Origin: Berberis thunbergii
Taxonomy: Eukaryota > Streptophyta > Magnoliopsida > Ranunculales > Berberidaceae
Assembly: GCA_003290165.1 (NCBI GenBank)
Contig: QNQO01000600.1
Location: 434,001-498,000, forward strand
Length of the DNA: 64,000 nt
Direction of reading: 5' to 3'
Both the position numbers and the translations under genes were made by a program. Every line of letters starts with the position of its first letter. The stretch's first letter is position 1. Positions 1-13,100 of the stretch are shown in pieces. The notes below the pieces were generated by a model. That model ran no database searches and had not been told where the DNA came from. It was given only the letters and a program-made list of their open reading frames with translations.

Positions 1-28
1 GGATCCTAGACCCATTTGCCCACCCCTA
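1..28. mobile_element. Right end of a truncated hAT-like element
   Basis: The first 28 bases end in gcccaccccta, the same terminal inverted repeat that closes the complete hAT-like elements at 24815-25689, 41802-42955 and 59548-60779. The preceding bases (acccatttgcccacc) most resemble the right end of the 59548-60779 copy. The other end lies outside the window, so the target duplication cannot be checked; the candidate flank is gtgtcaag. Confidence 0.6.
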
Positions 29-29
29 G

Positions 30-233
30 TGTCAAGCCCAAGCGCCCCAAGAGGGAGACAACGAGGAGGGAAAAACAGAACATAAAATATTTGACTTTCC
101 AATACGACCACCACTTCCACCTCCACCTGCACCTCCACCTGTCTCTACCACTTCAGTTGGAGTTGTTGAATCCTCTAATTCCATGACCAACTCCCCACCT
201 TCCAGCTTGAACCTCTTTCATCAATCCCTTTGA
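30..233 (+). other. Open proline-rich stretch, possible gene 3' end remnant
   Basis: An open frame without a start codon runs from just after the transposon end to a TGA at 231-233, about 67 codons. It is acidic at first (QEGDNEEGK) and then rich in proline (PPLPPPPAPPPV), followed by a Ser/Asn tail. It could be the last exon of a gene cut off by the window edge or by the transposon. No family is recognised and chance openness is quite possible. Confidence 0.15.
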
Positions 234-3139
234 GCTAGCTTTCCTTCACTCTCAATATTCCCTCTCTGAAGAGGAGGGATGAGGAATGTAGCTTTGGTGA
301 AATGAGGAGAACCCTTGGTTTTAGTGAACTTGATTCGATTCGAACCAAAGGGTGGGGGTTCATATTCGAATGGAAATGGAAGGAGCAAAGTTAAAGTTAT
401 TGCTGAGTACAAGCTCAAGAAGCAGTACCTCTGTGTGGCCATAAATTATGTAACGACCTCACCCCTCTGAAGAAGTTGTATATATTTTTTTCTTAACTCA
501 AAAAGGTAAAAGTGATTTAATCTAATAATTTTACATACCCATTTCTTCTTAATGCTTGGAAGGGTGTTTAATTTGGATTATTTATAGAAATTTTCTAGAG
601 AGCCAACCCAATATTGTCCATCATCCTAAAGATGTGCATCTCGAGGATGATGGACAATATCAGGCCTGGTGCGGGTCCGACTCTTTAGATCTTCAATTAT
701 TTATGATTGCCAGAGGCTTTACCTTGAGATATGGAAACTTCATCCTCAATTTCTCGATAATTTGGATTTCCAATTTCTCATTCTCAAACTTTTTTTCTAA
801 AAAAATTATATTATGTAATATTGCTGGATCACTTTATTGCTTTGAGTTGGTGCGTTGCACTACAGGTTGCTAATGTGGCATTTCTGTTTGGAGATTAACC
901 TTTATCCCTCCCGAATTTCAATTCACAGTGTAGAAAGAGAAAAAATGAATGAAGTCAATTTTTGGTATACATGTTCTATGCTCCACAACCTAAAAGACAA
1001 AAATCAAAAGTAAGTTTCGAGTCTATACATACACATCTAAATACCATTGCCCAGTGTATAAGCTAATTGATTTTTTATGCACAATAATTTAATATGCATG
1101 ATCTATGATTCAACATTAGGGAACACATAAATTCTAAAGTGGCACATGGGTAATTCTTCAAACCACCAATTAATTGTATGGGCAGGAACTTAAAAGACCA
1201 ATAGGAGCAAATGTTTTTTTGGGTTGTGATAACAACACAAGTGAACTTTGTTACATAATTTATAAATTCATTCAAAATAATTGAAAACAGCAAATCAATA
1301 AAAAATAAAAAATAAATAAAAAATGGAATGGGAGTTTGCGAAAAAGAACATGAAAATAAACATGGTGGAGAGTGTCGAAGGCACAACAAATGAGCCAGTG
1401 TCATGCCGAAGGCACGGCTAAATATCAATATTAGTCACCTGATACACTATGTGAAAAGTGTGCGGTCGCTCAATAGTCATGGTTGATGCTTGTGTCAGAT
1501 AGTTTGATAATAGGGTGACGAGACACACTCACCTGTTGAATTCCCATTACAAATAAAGATTTAAAGTGTCCCTTACCATAATAACCCAATTAAGGTCTTT
1601 TGGGTGGAACGTCGTCCTTCTGTCATGATCGTGCCACATCCATGATTTTCCTAATAGCTGAATTACCGATTACCTTGAGAAACTAACACGTACCTTGAGA
1701 GAAATGAGAAGTTTATTCATTTTTTATCCTTAACCCTCCCTATCTCATCCATAATTTCATCTGGCCACACACTTCCACCATCTTTTCAACATAACCAACC
1801 CACATTTTCTTTTCAATCAAACCACTTCGTGCAATTGAACCACCTCAACCCACTCCCAAATCTTCACTCTTAAACCACACAGCCACCAACATCCCCATTC
1901 CCAATTTCTGTTACCAGTCAAACCCACTTGCGACCCCTCAACGCACACCTTCTCTTTCATACCAAACCAATGTTATCAAAGAGAAATCTTACCGAGACTT
2001 TTTCATTGACATTTAACTAAAAAAATCAATGAATCTATGTGCAATGACTTCCTTCTTATTTTGAATTTTTTTTTTGGCTTGGTGCAATTTCTAGCTTGCT
2101 TTTTCATGTTGAAGTTGTTAATCAATGAGAAATAATTATGTATTTACTTTCACAGAATGTTATAGTAATCTATACATCAAAATCAAAACATATGCGGCAT
2201 GCCTCTCTCCTGGAAAAATCCTGGGTCCGTCCTGGATGGATCTAGCGCCTTCCGTGTTGGTAACAGTGTCAAACCCAAAACTACCCTTAATTTCCAAAAC
2301 ATGTCTCCACTGTGAGTTCAAAACCTTATAACCATTCATTGACAGCACCAAAGGCATTATTTTTGCTCAAAGTGGTCTAAATAGTAAATCCCATACATTT
2401 AGAAATTTAAACCAGGGACGTTAACCACTCTATTGGAGATGACTCACATAGAGAGCATGTATTTCACGTGGGCATTCCCACGAGCCCCGGGTTAACATAT
2501 ATATAGGTTAGGTGATGTGGCGTGTCAATAAAGGTGTATAATGATGGATTTGGAAGTATCTATCTTATCACACAAATCCCAAAATAACATTCAACAAGTG
2601 GGTTTTTAAAGAATTGATCATGCCATAGATAATGAAAATTGGACAATCACTACAGAGAAAATTAAATGAATAAATAATAAATATCTCATCTAAGGTAAAC
2701 ATCAACATGCAGATGTCCGAAGATAACATATGTTTCTCAGGAAAGAAAATTGTAAAGCAATTGACATTTTCAATGTCATTCAAACTTGCCGTTTATTGAA
2801 CCAGTTCCCCATTTATCACTTATCTCCGTTTTTGCACCATTACTGGTCTAATCTAGAATTTCTTGAGGAAGGTCAAAGTTATTCTCACAAAAAGGCTATC
2901 ACTGAGTTTTTTCTTGAAGGCTTTTCTCATTTTGAGGGTTTTTTTTATTACTAGGAAGGATTTCACTATATTCAGATAGATTGAATTTCAATGGTCTTTT
3001 TCTATTTATAGGAAGAGTTAATCGCATTTCTACTACAAATTTCAAATATTTCAGCTATTTGACATTCAAAATTTGTAGCTTTGTGTACAACTCATTTGTT
3101 GATATATGTGTTGCGAGTTTTATTAACCTAAATTAATAA
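234..3139. other. AT-rich spacer without a recognisable gene
   Basis: Both strands contain only short frames (the longest about 117 codons at 1075-1428 on the minus strand) with no recognisable domain, and they overlap AT-rich simple sequence. A perfect hairpin lies at 611-660. Near 2220 the text tcctgggtccgtcc resembles a decayed end of a hAT-type TIR. Nothing else could be supported. Confidence 0.5.
611..660. repeat. Perfect 17-bp stem hairpin
   Basis: The left arm atattgtccatcatcct (611-627) is the exact reverse complement of the right arm at 644-660. The 16-base loop (628-643) contains a smaller near-palindrome, agatgtgcatct. This may be the core of a foldback element or a small-RNA hairpin. 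No flanking duplication was seen. Confidence 0.6.
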
Positions 3140-5060
3140 GCAAATAAACCTTACTTGTAATAATCGCAAGTGCACGGTGTCTAACTGGTAGACAACGACA
3201 AGTACGGGTCCATCCCACGAGGAATGTGAACTAAATTGAATTTAATAATTTAATTAAACTAATTTGAAGAGAAATGGGGGGTTGCAGTGTTTAAATATCC
3301 GAGTTAAACAAAATAATAAAAATAACAATAAATAAAAGAATTGGAGGGAAACCACAATTTGCAAAATATTTTTTCAAGCTCATAAAATTATATTCAATTT
3401 TTCTTATTATTCTAATTTCAAATAAATGACTCTAGCAATGAATAAACTCTTGGCATTAATTGTCTTTTTAGGCACAATTAATCACAAGTTTAAATATTCA
3501 ATTAAAACATGCTTGATTTATAACATAATATTTTTCTAACAACCTAAGATGCATGACATATTAGGTGAAAGTAAAATATTATAAATCGGGAATCAATTAA
3601 TATTAATCATGGAATAATAAAGTAAAATTAAATTAATTCTAGAGTTTGTGACTTAATTCAATGTGGTGTTATAGAGCATTCAGTAGGGTGCAAACAAGAA
3701 CATGTCCAGTGTGACTCAGCAGATCCCAGTGGGTGCCAGTAGTGTTAACTTGATTTATGACACGAATCCCGAGAAAATGAACTGCAAAAGCTTTGTGGCT
3801 TCTCAAAGAGAAGCCGAGGTGCAAATAACATAACTGTTTGAAAAACAGTTATTTCCCTCTAGTCACTCGCGCTCCTCTGGTCATCGTCTCCAGCGAGTCC
3901 TTTTTCCTCCATGCTCTTCGCGAGCTCATTCGTCCTCCAAGATACTCCGAAACCTGCAAAAGAGAGAGAGGAATGGAAGAACAGAGAGAGATGTGATGAA
4001 AACACACAAAAAAACAGAGAGAGAGATCGAAGCGGACTCCCCTGTTTCTAGTCCTGTGGCAGTGGTGGTGCTCGAGTCGAGTGATCATGCTTGCGATGGT
4101 GACCGTGAGAGAAGGAGACAAGATGGAGGGCTGAGACGAAGAGAGGCCGATAAGGGGTGACTGAATTAGGCGATGCTTCCTGTTTTTGCTGCGCGGCTAC
4201 TGTTGGCGAATAGAGGGAGACAATGGATGGTGGTGGTGCTCGGGTGATGGAAGAGAAGGCGCTTGCTTTGGTGTCGGTGATGGCGGAGTGATCTGGACAG
4301 TGGCGGATGAATAGATTTGATACGAAACATGATTGTCATGCCCCTATTTCGTGGTGGTGGCGGTGTTCGTATGATGGTGGATAAAGGTTGTGTTGTCCGG
4401 AGGCGGTGGTGGTTATGACGTTAATAGGGAAGGTGGCGGAGATGGTGAGGGACATGGAGGTGGTGAGGAACGTGGTTGCTAGCGAGGAACAGGGAAGTGA
4501 TGGTGGTGGCGGAGCTCGGTGGTGGCGAGATAGGTGAGGGGTGAAGGAGAGAAAACCTAGATTTGCTTGGTTGGGATGGTGATGAGAATCACTCTTTGAA
4601 AGAAAAGAGGATTTGATTTTCTACTGATTTTTTTCTTCCCTTCTCTTCTTTCCCTTTCTCATTCATTGAATTTTTGTATTTATAGAGAATTCGGAAAAAA
4701 TGAATATGGACAAGTTAAAGGGAGGATTCAATGAGTAATTTAAGGAAAAAAAATCAAAACTAAATATGGGAAAATTGAGAAAATATTATTTGGGTTTGGC
4801 ATTGGGTTTGAGTTTATGGGTTTGATTTTGGGTTTAAGGGTTTAGATATGTGACCCTCTACTTTGTACCATCGCTAGAATCGATCAATTGTCATTCCTTA
4901 AATTGTCGCCTTAATACGATTTCATCGTTCACGCTCAAATTTCTACAAAAACAAGAAAATGAAATAATTACTATAAATATAATAATCAAAACACTAACAT
5001 ATATAAATTAAAAAATATATTATTTAATAATTATGCGAATATCAATATGCTAACATATCT
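3140..5060. repeat. Probable decayed dispersed repeat
   Basis: The block opens with a passage around 3160-3225 (cgcaagtgcacggtgtc, then acaagtacgggtccatccca) of a kind met repeatedly in plant repetitive DNA. It continues through AT-rich sequence, a purine-rich GGTGGTGG segment at 4190-4550, and an AT-rich tail to about 5060. No terminal repeats, target duplication or transposase could be identified, so the type and limits are uncertain. The open frame at 3849-4121 (minus) is not considered a gene. Confidence 0.25.
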
Positions 5061-5546
5061 TTTTCAAACTCATTGTTTTCAATTTCTCTTCTTTTAAGTT
5101 TGGAGTTCAAATGGAGATAAATCTCTCACTTTTAGAAGTTGTCACCATCTAACAAATATGTGTTGTATGTTTGTGCCAAATTGATGGAACCTAACAAAAC
5201 TACCCCGCACACCAATTGGGGTTTAAGCCAAACCTATAATTTTAGTCCTCACCAACTATATGCTTTATTATTAATTGTTTTTTAAACCAATTCAATGACT
5301 AAGGAACCTCTCTCTCTCTCAAAGCCACTAACCAAAGGCAAAGTGTGTGACGTGACATGGACATCCTAAAAGTAGGTGAACCAAAATAATAAAAAATAAA
5401 ACCTCAAAATCCCCTACACCTAGTCACAATTTAACCCCTTTCACTCGCACCAATAAGAAAGGCACGTTGGGGATGAGTGGGGAAGGGGAGAGCGAGTCAG
5501 ACGAATGTGCGTCTATATTCAACGAACACCTACTTGTTCGGACAAG

Positions 5547-5555
5547 TATAAATAC
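5547..5555 (+). promoter_or_regulatory. TATA box of the SAM synthetase gene
   Basis: tataaatac lies about 70 bp upstream of the predicted first intron donor and is followed by a CT-rich leader (ctctcttcctcgc...), typical of highly expressed plant housekeeping promoters. The transcription start is inferred to lie about 30 bp downstream, near 5577-5585. Confidence 0.65.
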
Positions 5556-5623
5556 CCCCGCTCTCTTCCTCGCTTTTACTACTTCTCTCATCTTCCTCCT
5601 CTCGCATTCTCATTCCTTCAGAG

Positions 5624-8112
5624 GTGCGTACTAACTTCTCCTCTCTCTCAGATCTGGTTTCATTTCTTCATTTTTTTGGTCGTTTCGTTCAAGTAATTAT
5701 TATTGCCTTTTCTATTGCATCTGTTCAGCATTTTAGCTTTTGGTTTCGTTTACATCTAGATCTAGATCACATTGATTTTCTTGATTTCATCTGTAAGCCT
5801 GCCTGGCTGGCTACTACTAGATACACCAGCGCAGCCAGTTCGTTGTTGTTGCTGGCCTCGGTACTAACTTAGATCTCAACTTGCATTCCAAGTTTTTTTT
5901 TTTTTTTCTTCTTTTTCTTAGATTCCGTAACGGATAGTGATTAATTTGTGTTTTTCTCTTCTTTTTTTGATAAATCTAGGCTCAAGAAGAGAAAATTAGC
6001 CTCTATTCTTGTTCAGATTTGTGGTCACGATTTATGAACAATATCTTCAAATTTGCCTTTGTTTATGTCTTCATCCAATCATCATATCATTGCTGTATAG
6101 AAGCTCAGATCGAGTTCTCTAGTTCATTTTCACTGATTACAAAAAAAAAAGTGATGTACATATTGGAAATACAAATTTTACTTATCAAAATGATTGTTTA
6201 CTACCTTTAGAAAACCTTAGTTTGCCTTTTCAAGTAAATCCTGTATTTCATATAATTTGTAGAATTTTTTTATATTATATTTTTGTTCTATGAATATATT
6301 TCATTTAGGTTTGATTTGTAGCTTTCACTTAGATATGATTTTCTAGTAGTTGCATATAATGATAGATGATGGCCATATTATAAACTTTGCAGTAAGAGCA
6401 TTTCCGGTGCCTTGAAATAATACTCCACAGGTTTTTTTTTTTTTAAATCAACGAAAAACAGAAATTGCATTAAAAGTAAAAACCATTTAGGTTCAAAGTA
6501 CACCCCAACTCTAAATCACTGCTATTACTACTACTACTAGCATAGAATGACGTTCATATTTCTACTAATGTGGATAACTTTGAAACATTGAAAAAATGCT
6601 AGTCAAGTGACTTTCTGTTGTCATGATAAATGCTCGCTTTTGCCATTGATCGCTTATGCAATGTATTTGCTATCCGTTATCACTACAACATTCTCGTACA
6701 TTTGTGCCATTGCTCATTCACTTGCTAGTCTGATTCCTAATTCAGTTTCAAAACTTGTTTTCATGCATTTTCTACACCATCCTTTATTATTCCCTATTAT
6801 CTTGCCGTCTGCATCAGTTGTGTAGAATGCAAAACAACCATCACACATGTTCTTGTGGAAAACAACATCAGTAACCAACAAATAAATTCATGACCTGCTA
6901 AAAACTGTTGGGATAGAACGATGTTTTCATTTGTGTTTCCTTGTGGTGTGTCAATTCTGACATCAATGATGACATTAATGAAATTTGATTGTTGATGTTC
7001 CATATTGCAAGTCTTGCTATCATATGTACCCTGAATTTTTTTTTTCAAAGACCAGACTATTTCTAGCTTGCCAAATCTGATCTAGGATTGCAGCTGCTCT
7101 AGCCATGTCTTGTTCCCATTCATACCTACTTGTGTGAATGTACCACAAAAACTCCAGAAAATCTTTCTCATGAGAAAAATCTATTCTATCACATCTAACA
7201 GGTACGTAGATATACCCCACACTTGGATAGCAAGAGGACACTGAAAAAGAACATGCCTAGACGTTTCCTTTTCGGTGTTGCAAAGTGGGCACTCATCTCC
7301 CACTGCTATATGATGTTGTCTAAGGACCTCCCCCACGGGAATTAGTCCTTTATAAATTTTCCAAAGAAAAAGTTGAACTCGATGAGAAATCTTGAGCAAT
7401 TTTCTATCATCGCCTTTGGATGAGGAGGCGTTAGAAGACACTGTTGTTTCACTCCTGAAAGATCTATAGGCTGATTTCACAGCGAAAACTTCTTTGGTCT
7501 CATGCTTCCAAATAAGCAATCTTGTTCCTCCGAATGTCTAATGGGAGTGTTTAGAATAGCCATAGGCACCTGATGAATTAGAGGTTTAAAGAATTATATC
7601 GTCCTCCATAGTTTCATTTAGAGGTTCAAAGAATTATATCGTGACTTAAATACAATCAGAGACAACACCTGTAACTTATCTTCCACTTGTTAAAATCGAA
7701 ATTAATTTTATTATTATTTGTTCATCAAGTATTACTTATATGTTATTTTATTATTTCTAGTTGAAGAGTTATCTGGAACTTGCTTAAAATGATTACAATT
7801 AGTTTCTCTAGATTTTCTACTTACCACTAAGTAACATGTTTTACTTTTGATCGACTTAAAATGAAGACTTATTTACTAAAAATTCGGTTAGATTTTGAAA
7901 TGAGCTGATGGCATATCAGAACATTTCTTGATTGGATTCTAGTAAAATTGTTTATATCTATTCAAATATTCTGAAATGGGCACTCATGTGAAACAATAAC
8001 AATAATTCATTTTTAGTTGGGTTTTGCTAAGAAGGACAAACTTGTTTGTAATTCACAATTATTTTCTTGCTAGTTTAATATGTATCCTCAAATACTCTAC
8101 TTTGATTTACAG
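5624..8112 (+). other. 5' leader intron of the SAM synthetase gene
   Basis: The predicted leader exon (about 5578-5623) ends cagag and is followed by the donor gtgcgta at 5624. The acceptor is the AG at 8111-8112, directly in front of the ATG at 8113. Plant SAM synthetase genes commonly have a single intron in the 5' leader close to the start codon, so this fits the family. At about 2.5 kb it is long. Part of the length is transposon-derived: a LINE remnant lies in reverse orientation at 7034-7519. The remaining sequence is AT-rich and holds no other recognisable gene. Confidence 0.65.
7034..7519 (-). mobile_element. LINE-type retrotransposon fragment (zinc-binding RT C-terminus and RNase H start)
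   Basis: Read on the minus strand from 7519, the sequence encodes a reverse-transcriptase zinc-binding region. It has the spaced motif CPLC...H...C in DECPLCNTEKETSRHVLFQC, preceded by QLFLWKIYKGLIPVGEVL. After a frame change the C-terminal linker before RNase H follows (ARAAAILDQIWQARNSLVFE). This order, zf-RVT then RNase H, is typical of plant non-LTR retrotransposons. The rest of the polymerase is absent and the frame is broken, so it is a dead fragment inside the SAM synthetase leader intron. Confidence 0.8.
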
Positions 8113-9285
8113 ATGGACACCTTCCTTTTCACCTCCGAGTCTGTCAATGAGGGTCACCCAGACAAGCTCTGTGATCAAGTGTCTGATGCCATCCTTGATG
8201 CTTGCCTTGAACAAGATCCTGAGAGCAAGGTTGCTTGCGAGACCTGTACCAAAACCAACATGGTGATGGTCTTTGGGGAAATCACCACCACAGCTAAAGT
8301 TGATTATGAGAAGATCGTCCGTGATACTTGTAGAGGAATTGGATTTGTGTCTGCTGATGTTGGTCTTGATGCTGACAAGTGCAAGGTTCTTGTCAACATT
8401 GAGTCTCAAAGTCCTGATATTGCCCAGGGTGTCCATGGCCATCTTACTAAGAAGCCTGAGGACATAGGAGCTGGTGACCAAGGACACATGTTTGGCTATG
8501 CCACTGATGAAACCCCCGAGCTCATGCCCCTAACCCATGTTCTTGCCACAAAACTTGGAGCCAAGCTTACTGAGGTGCGCAAAAATGGCACCTGTGCATG
8601 GCTGAGGCCTGATGGAAAGACACAAGTGACAGTTGAGTACAAGAATGAAGGTGGTGCTATGGTTCCCATCAGGGTCCACACCGTTCTCATCTCAACCCAG
8701 CACGATGAGACTGTCAACAATGACCAGATTGCAGCAGACCTAAAAGAGCATGTTATCAAGCCAGTCATCCCAGCCCAATACCTTGATGATAACACCATCT
8801 TTCACCTCAACCCATCTGGTCGTTTTGTCATTGGTGGCCCACATGGAGATGCAGGACTCACTGGTCGCAAAATCATCATTGACACATATGGTGGCTGGGG
8901 AGCTCATGGTGGAGGTGCATTCTCAGGAAAGGACCCAACAAAGGTGGATCGCAGTGGTGCTTATATTGTTAGGCAGGCTGCCAAGAGTGTAGTGGCATCA
9001 GGTCTTGCTCGTCGCTGTATTGTTCAAGTTTCATATGCTATTGGTGTCCCAGAACCCCTATCAGTGTTCGTAGACACTTACAAAACTGGAACTATCCCTG
9101 ACAAAGACATATTGGCCTTGATCAAGGAGAACTTTGATTTCAGGCCTGGGATGATGGCAATCAACCTAGACTTGAAGAGAGGAGGAAACTTCAGGTTCCA
9201 GAAAACTGCTGCCTATGGTCATTTCGGTCGTGATGACCCTGATTTCACTTGGGAAATCATCAAACCCCTCAAGCAAAAGGCTTAA
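8113..9285 (+). CDS. SAMS: S-adenosylmethionine synthetase (methionine adenosyltransferase, EC 2.5.1.6)
   Basis: This cytosolic enzyme makes S-adenosylmethionine, the methyl donor and precursor of ethylene and polyamines, from methionine and ATP. The single coding exon gives 390 residues, the usual plant length. The family start [18 protein letters not shown] is complete, with the HPDK site near the N-terminus. The ATP-binding motif GAGDQG is at residues 119-124 and the glycine-rich GGGAFSGKD loop at 266-274. The three-domain family is covered end to end and finishes with PLKQKA. An in-frame upstream ATG (8080) lies in the leader intron, so 8113, right after the splice acceptor, is chosen. 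No frame damage is seen. The TATA box, leader exon and intron lie upstream (5547-8112). The exact isoform (SAMS1-4) cannot be told from sequence alone. Confidence 0.97.
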   Translation: MDTFLFTSESVNEGHPDKLCDQVSDAILDACLEQDPESKVACETCTKTNMVMVFGEITTTAKVDYEKIVRDTCRGIGFVSADVGLDADKCKVLVNIESQSPDIAQGVHGHLTKKPEDIGAGDQGHMFGYATDETPELMPLTHVLATKLGAKLTEVRKNGTCAWLRPDGKTQVTVEYKNEGGAMVPIRVHTVLISTQHDETVNNDQIAADLKEHVIKPVIPAQYLDDNTIFHLNPSGRFVIGGPHGDAGLTGRKIIIDTYGGWGAHGGGAFSGKDPTKVDRSGAYIVRQAAKSVVASGLARRCIVQVSYAIGVPEPLSVFVDTYKTGTIPDKDILALIKENFDFRPGMMAINLDLKRGGNFRFQKTAAYGHFGRDDPDFTWEIIKPLKQKA

Positions 9286-10182
9286 GTTTTATGGTTATGG
9301 TTTTGGCCTGTTGGAGGAAACCAGCCAGTTTATAAATTCTATGATTGGTAGCGGAAGATTATTTTTGTGGCTCCATGTCTACAAAAGGACAGAAGAGGAA
9401 GAGCTGTATACGCCGATGGGGTGAGGGTGGCAGCAGTGTTGGTAGGAGTCTATATGGAAGTGTGTCTGTTTCGTCTTTCTTCAGGTGTTTTTTTTACCTA
9501 GTTTTATCAGTTCATCTGTACTTCTTACTCACAAATCTCTACGTTTGCTTGTTATTTGTATTTCTTTAATTTTGATCATATGCAAAGCATCATTGCTTTC
9601 ATTTACTTCTCAACATATTTGCACTTCACTTCTTATAAGTTTGTTTGGTCGGATTGTCACAACAGTAAACCTGCCATCTCATTGTTTTAGCAAGCATAAA
9701 CTCCGTGCACATTTTAACAAATCCCAGGAAACAAGCTTTTTGATGGTATGCCTCAACAGACCTGTGCACTATCAGTGTCATTACCCAGCTATTATTTAAT
9801 GCATGAAGTGCTACGAACTGAAAATTAGGTGATGCATTATGAGGTTGTCACTTAAGAGCTATCGGTTGAAAAATTAACTCTGAATAAATCCTAGAAATGC
9901 ATATGAACAATAGAACAGGTGCACAAGATTGATTCCTAGCGCCACTTTCATAAAAAATGGACTAATGAGCCGCATTGCTTATTGCTTGAAAAGCATTGTA
10001 CGGAAAGTTAAAAAATGTATACAAACAAATGAATCCTTATTTTCACTGAAATGTGAAAACAGAGGAAGAGATGCACTTCAGCCAGTAAGTTTAAGCATAC
10101 AAATCAAGCCCTGGGTCTTGTATTAATCCCATTTTGGCAGGGGGATTGAATTATCATTCTTGCGCAATGAGAAAAATAGATC
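9286..10182. other. 3' flank of SAM synthetase and convergent spacer
   Basis: The SAM synthetase 3' untranslated region is expected in roughly the first 250-300 bases (T-rich sequence with aataa-like signals follows 9560). The thioredoxin-like gene ends from the other side at 10183, so the two genes are convergent. The short open frames here match nothing recognisable. Confidence 0.5.
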
Positions 10183-13100
10183 TTAGGAGTGCAACCATAG
10201 TCTATCTCGCAATCTCTCTTCTCCAGCACCAAGCATCTCATCAACTCTTTCGCCATCTCGGAAGAAATGAAATGTAGGAGTGTAACGTATATGCTGAGTG
10301 GTTTCTGGGCATTCATCAATGTCTGCATATATAAATGAGAGCTTTGGGAAATCATTGCTTAACTTGCAGAAAGTAGGAAGGATCTGACTGCAGACGCGAC
10401 ACCTGAAACATTTAAAAAGACCTCATTTACAATTTAGTATTCTTCCTAAAGGACAACATAGAATAAAAATTAACATCAATGATAAGATATCATGTTTTCC
10501 CAGAACTGCCATGCATTTTGAAGCAAATGGCTTTGAATTCCTTGCCATATTAACTTGTTACTTTTGTGTCCCATTATCATCTTTTACACTTCACAAGGAC
10601 ATTTCTCTGTGTTCTCACGTCTTAATCTGTGGAAGCTAATTGGTCCCCCCCCCCCCCCCCCCCCCCCCCAAGATAATGTACATTCATTGGAAGTCAACGT
10701 GGACACTATGCTTCCTCAGTCGACCAAGCACAATGTCACATAATACCATATGAAAGAATGGGTTTGTCAAAAAGGATGGAAACAAGTTAACATGCAGACC
10801 CAGAGCCTAAAAACAGTAAACCATCTCAAAAAAATAGAAGGTTATATATTCTGCAATCCTTTGGATTGTTTACTTCATGCCTATAGGAATCATGACATTG
10901 CACCTTAGTTCAAGTGAATAAGGAGACAATACTATAGTACAACCAGTCACCGCCTCAATAGTGTGGTCTTCCTACATCATTTATATGTTAATTCACATTA
11001 ATGACAACCACTTTTACCTAATAAAAAAGAATAGCGACAATACAACTATACAGGAGCTCAGAGAAGGTCATGGAACTTGAATAGCAAGTTCTTGCATTCA
11101 ATGAAATGCCTAAACCCTATCCAATGAGTTGTAGCATGATGAACTTTGATACCTATATAACAATCAGCAATGTAACAAGTAGTTCCTAATTTCTTATTCT
11201 AACAAACAATGCTCTAGTGTTCCTCTTTCTTTCTTTTTTTGTAGAACAGCCAGATGCTTACAGTCAACACCTCAAAGCCACTCTCACATTGGTGTCAGCC
11301 AATGAATTGCATCAGGTAAGAAACCCTTGGTTCTCAGACATATCCCAAGAAGTGAGATCGTCTATGCCAAGGCCTAACCGTGTAAATTCAAGGCTACATG
11401 CCCCGACACAGATGACCAGGCATAATAAAATTAATCATCTTTCTTCATACATCATTCAACCTATTATCGAAACCCATTATTAAAAGCATATCATCACACA
11501 TACTTAAATATGTATTGTGGGAGCCCGACAAGATAAGGAAGTCCGAAGATTACCCACGAAAGTTACAAGTATAAAAAGCCCAAGTTTGAGCTAGGGCTGA
11601 ACAAAAAACCGATCAAACCGACTAAACCGACCGAACCGATCAAAACCGAACCGATTGGTTTGGTTTAAATTTGGTTCGGATCGGTTTCGGTTTTAAAAAA
11701 TTCAAAACCGAAGTGGTCGGTTCGGTTTTCGGTTTCTATGTGATTTTAACTGACCAAACCGAACCGACCGAATATATATAATAAATAATATAATATGTTT
11801 AAAATAGTCGATCGGTTCGGTTTTGGTTCGATTTTAGTCGGTTCGGTTCGGTTCGGTTACGGTTTGCATAAATTAGAATCGGTTCGGTTTCGGTTTGAAA
11901 ATTTTAAAACCGATCTAGGTCGGTTCAGTTCATGGTTTAGGTGAAAAACCGAACCGATGGTTCGGTTTTCAGCCCTAGTTTGAGCTCAATAAAACTCAGT
12001 AAACCACTCTTTTCTCAGCAGAGTAGTGTTCGGCACAAATCACCATGCTCAACTGAGCACCCAAGCTTGCAAAAGAGGTGACTCCAAATAGGAAGTTACA
12101 ACCGCCAACAGAAAGTTACAACTATCTACAGAAGTTACAACTATCTAAGTGAAGTTACAACCGTCTCCAAGCAGATGACTTACTCATTTGCCATGTGTCT
12201 CACTAATCTGCCACGTGTCTCACTCATCTGTCACGTATGTCACTCATCTGCCAGCAGTTTACTCGTTCTGCCTCTATAAATAGCCAAACACAAAGCCATT
12301 GAAGGTAACTTTTTTTTTATTCACAATTCTCTATTCAAATATAGAGAAATAAATATTTCATAAAACATTGCTCTAACTTTGGAATCGGAGTCCTTGTGGT
12401 AGGCACCACACCGGCGTCAAGAATTAGTCTCTATCTTATGCAGATTGCTTCACGTGATCAGCACATGATCTGGTAGAAATTTGCATCCACAAATTGGTGC
12501 TTTCAATGAGAGTTTGAATCAAACTCATTGCATGCTCTCCTCCATTCATAAAAAAAAATCTTTCATTCATTAACTTTAAATTTCCCTTCACAATCACAAA
12601 TACTTTCACTGTCAAAGTTCTTTTCAATACAATGGCGGGAACTCGAAAACAAATTAGCAAAAATAATGTTGCACGATCCTCTGCCAATACCATACAGCCA
12701 TCATCGCTCTGGGTTTAGTCGCTTCCTGTCAGACAACCAATGGTAGTAGGTCTACCACCATCGGCTGATCATCAATTGCAATTTTCTGCCCAACAACCAA
12801 GCCCAATGAAGATGACACAACAAGAAAATCTTGCAGGTCAGATTGCCAATTTGACTAAAATATTGGAGGACCAAACTCTGTTAGTAGAGCGATTAGTGAG
12901 TATACAGCCAGGGCAGAAGACACATCGTCATATGCCAGTAGACCATGTGCATGGGAGCAGAAATAGTCATCCACTGAGGGAAAACAATATATCTAGAAAC
13001 ATTCATTCAAGATTAGAGCCACAAGCAAATGTGCACTCTAGGCTCGGGCCTCAAACATGAGTCTTCTCAAGGTTGGGTTCCCAAGCGTACACTCAAGACT

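Noticed and set aside
3849..4121. Minus-strand 90-codon frame
   Set aside because: Low-complexity composition over AG/GT-rich DNA, no splice context and no recognisable family.
8080..8112. Upstream in-frame ATG of SAM synthetase
   Set aside because: It lies within the predicted leader intron before the acceptor AG at 8111-8112; the family N-terminus starts exactly at the ATG at 8113.
8107..8798. Open frames of 100-126 codons antisense to SAM synthetase
   Set aside because: They are shadows of a strongly conserved coding sequence, with no domain or promoter of their own.
10555..10743. Proline-rich 62-codon frame
   Set aside because: The proline run is the translation of the poly-C tract in an intron.
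12740..13060. 106-codon frame considered as a separate gene
   Set aside because: It lies between the LTRs in the gag position of the retrotransposon and is best explained as degenerate gag.
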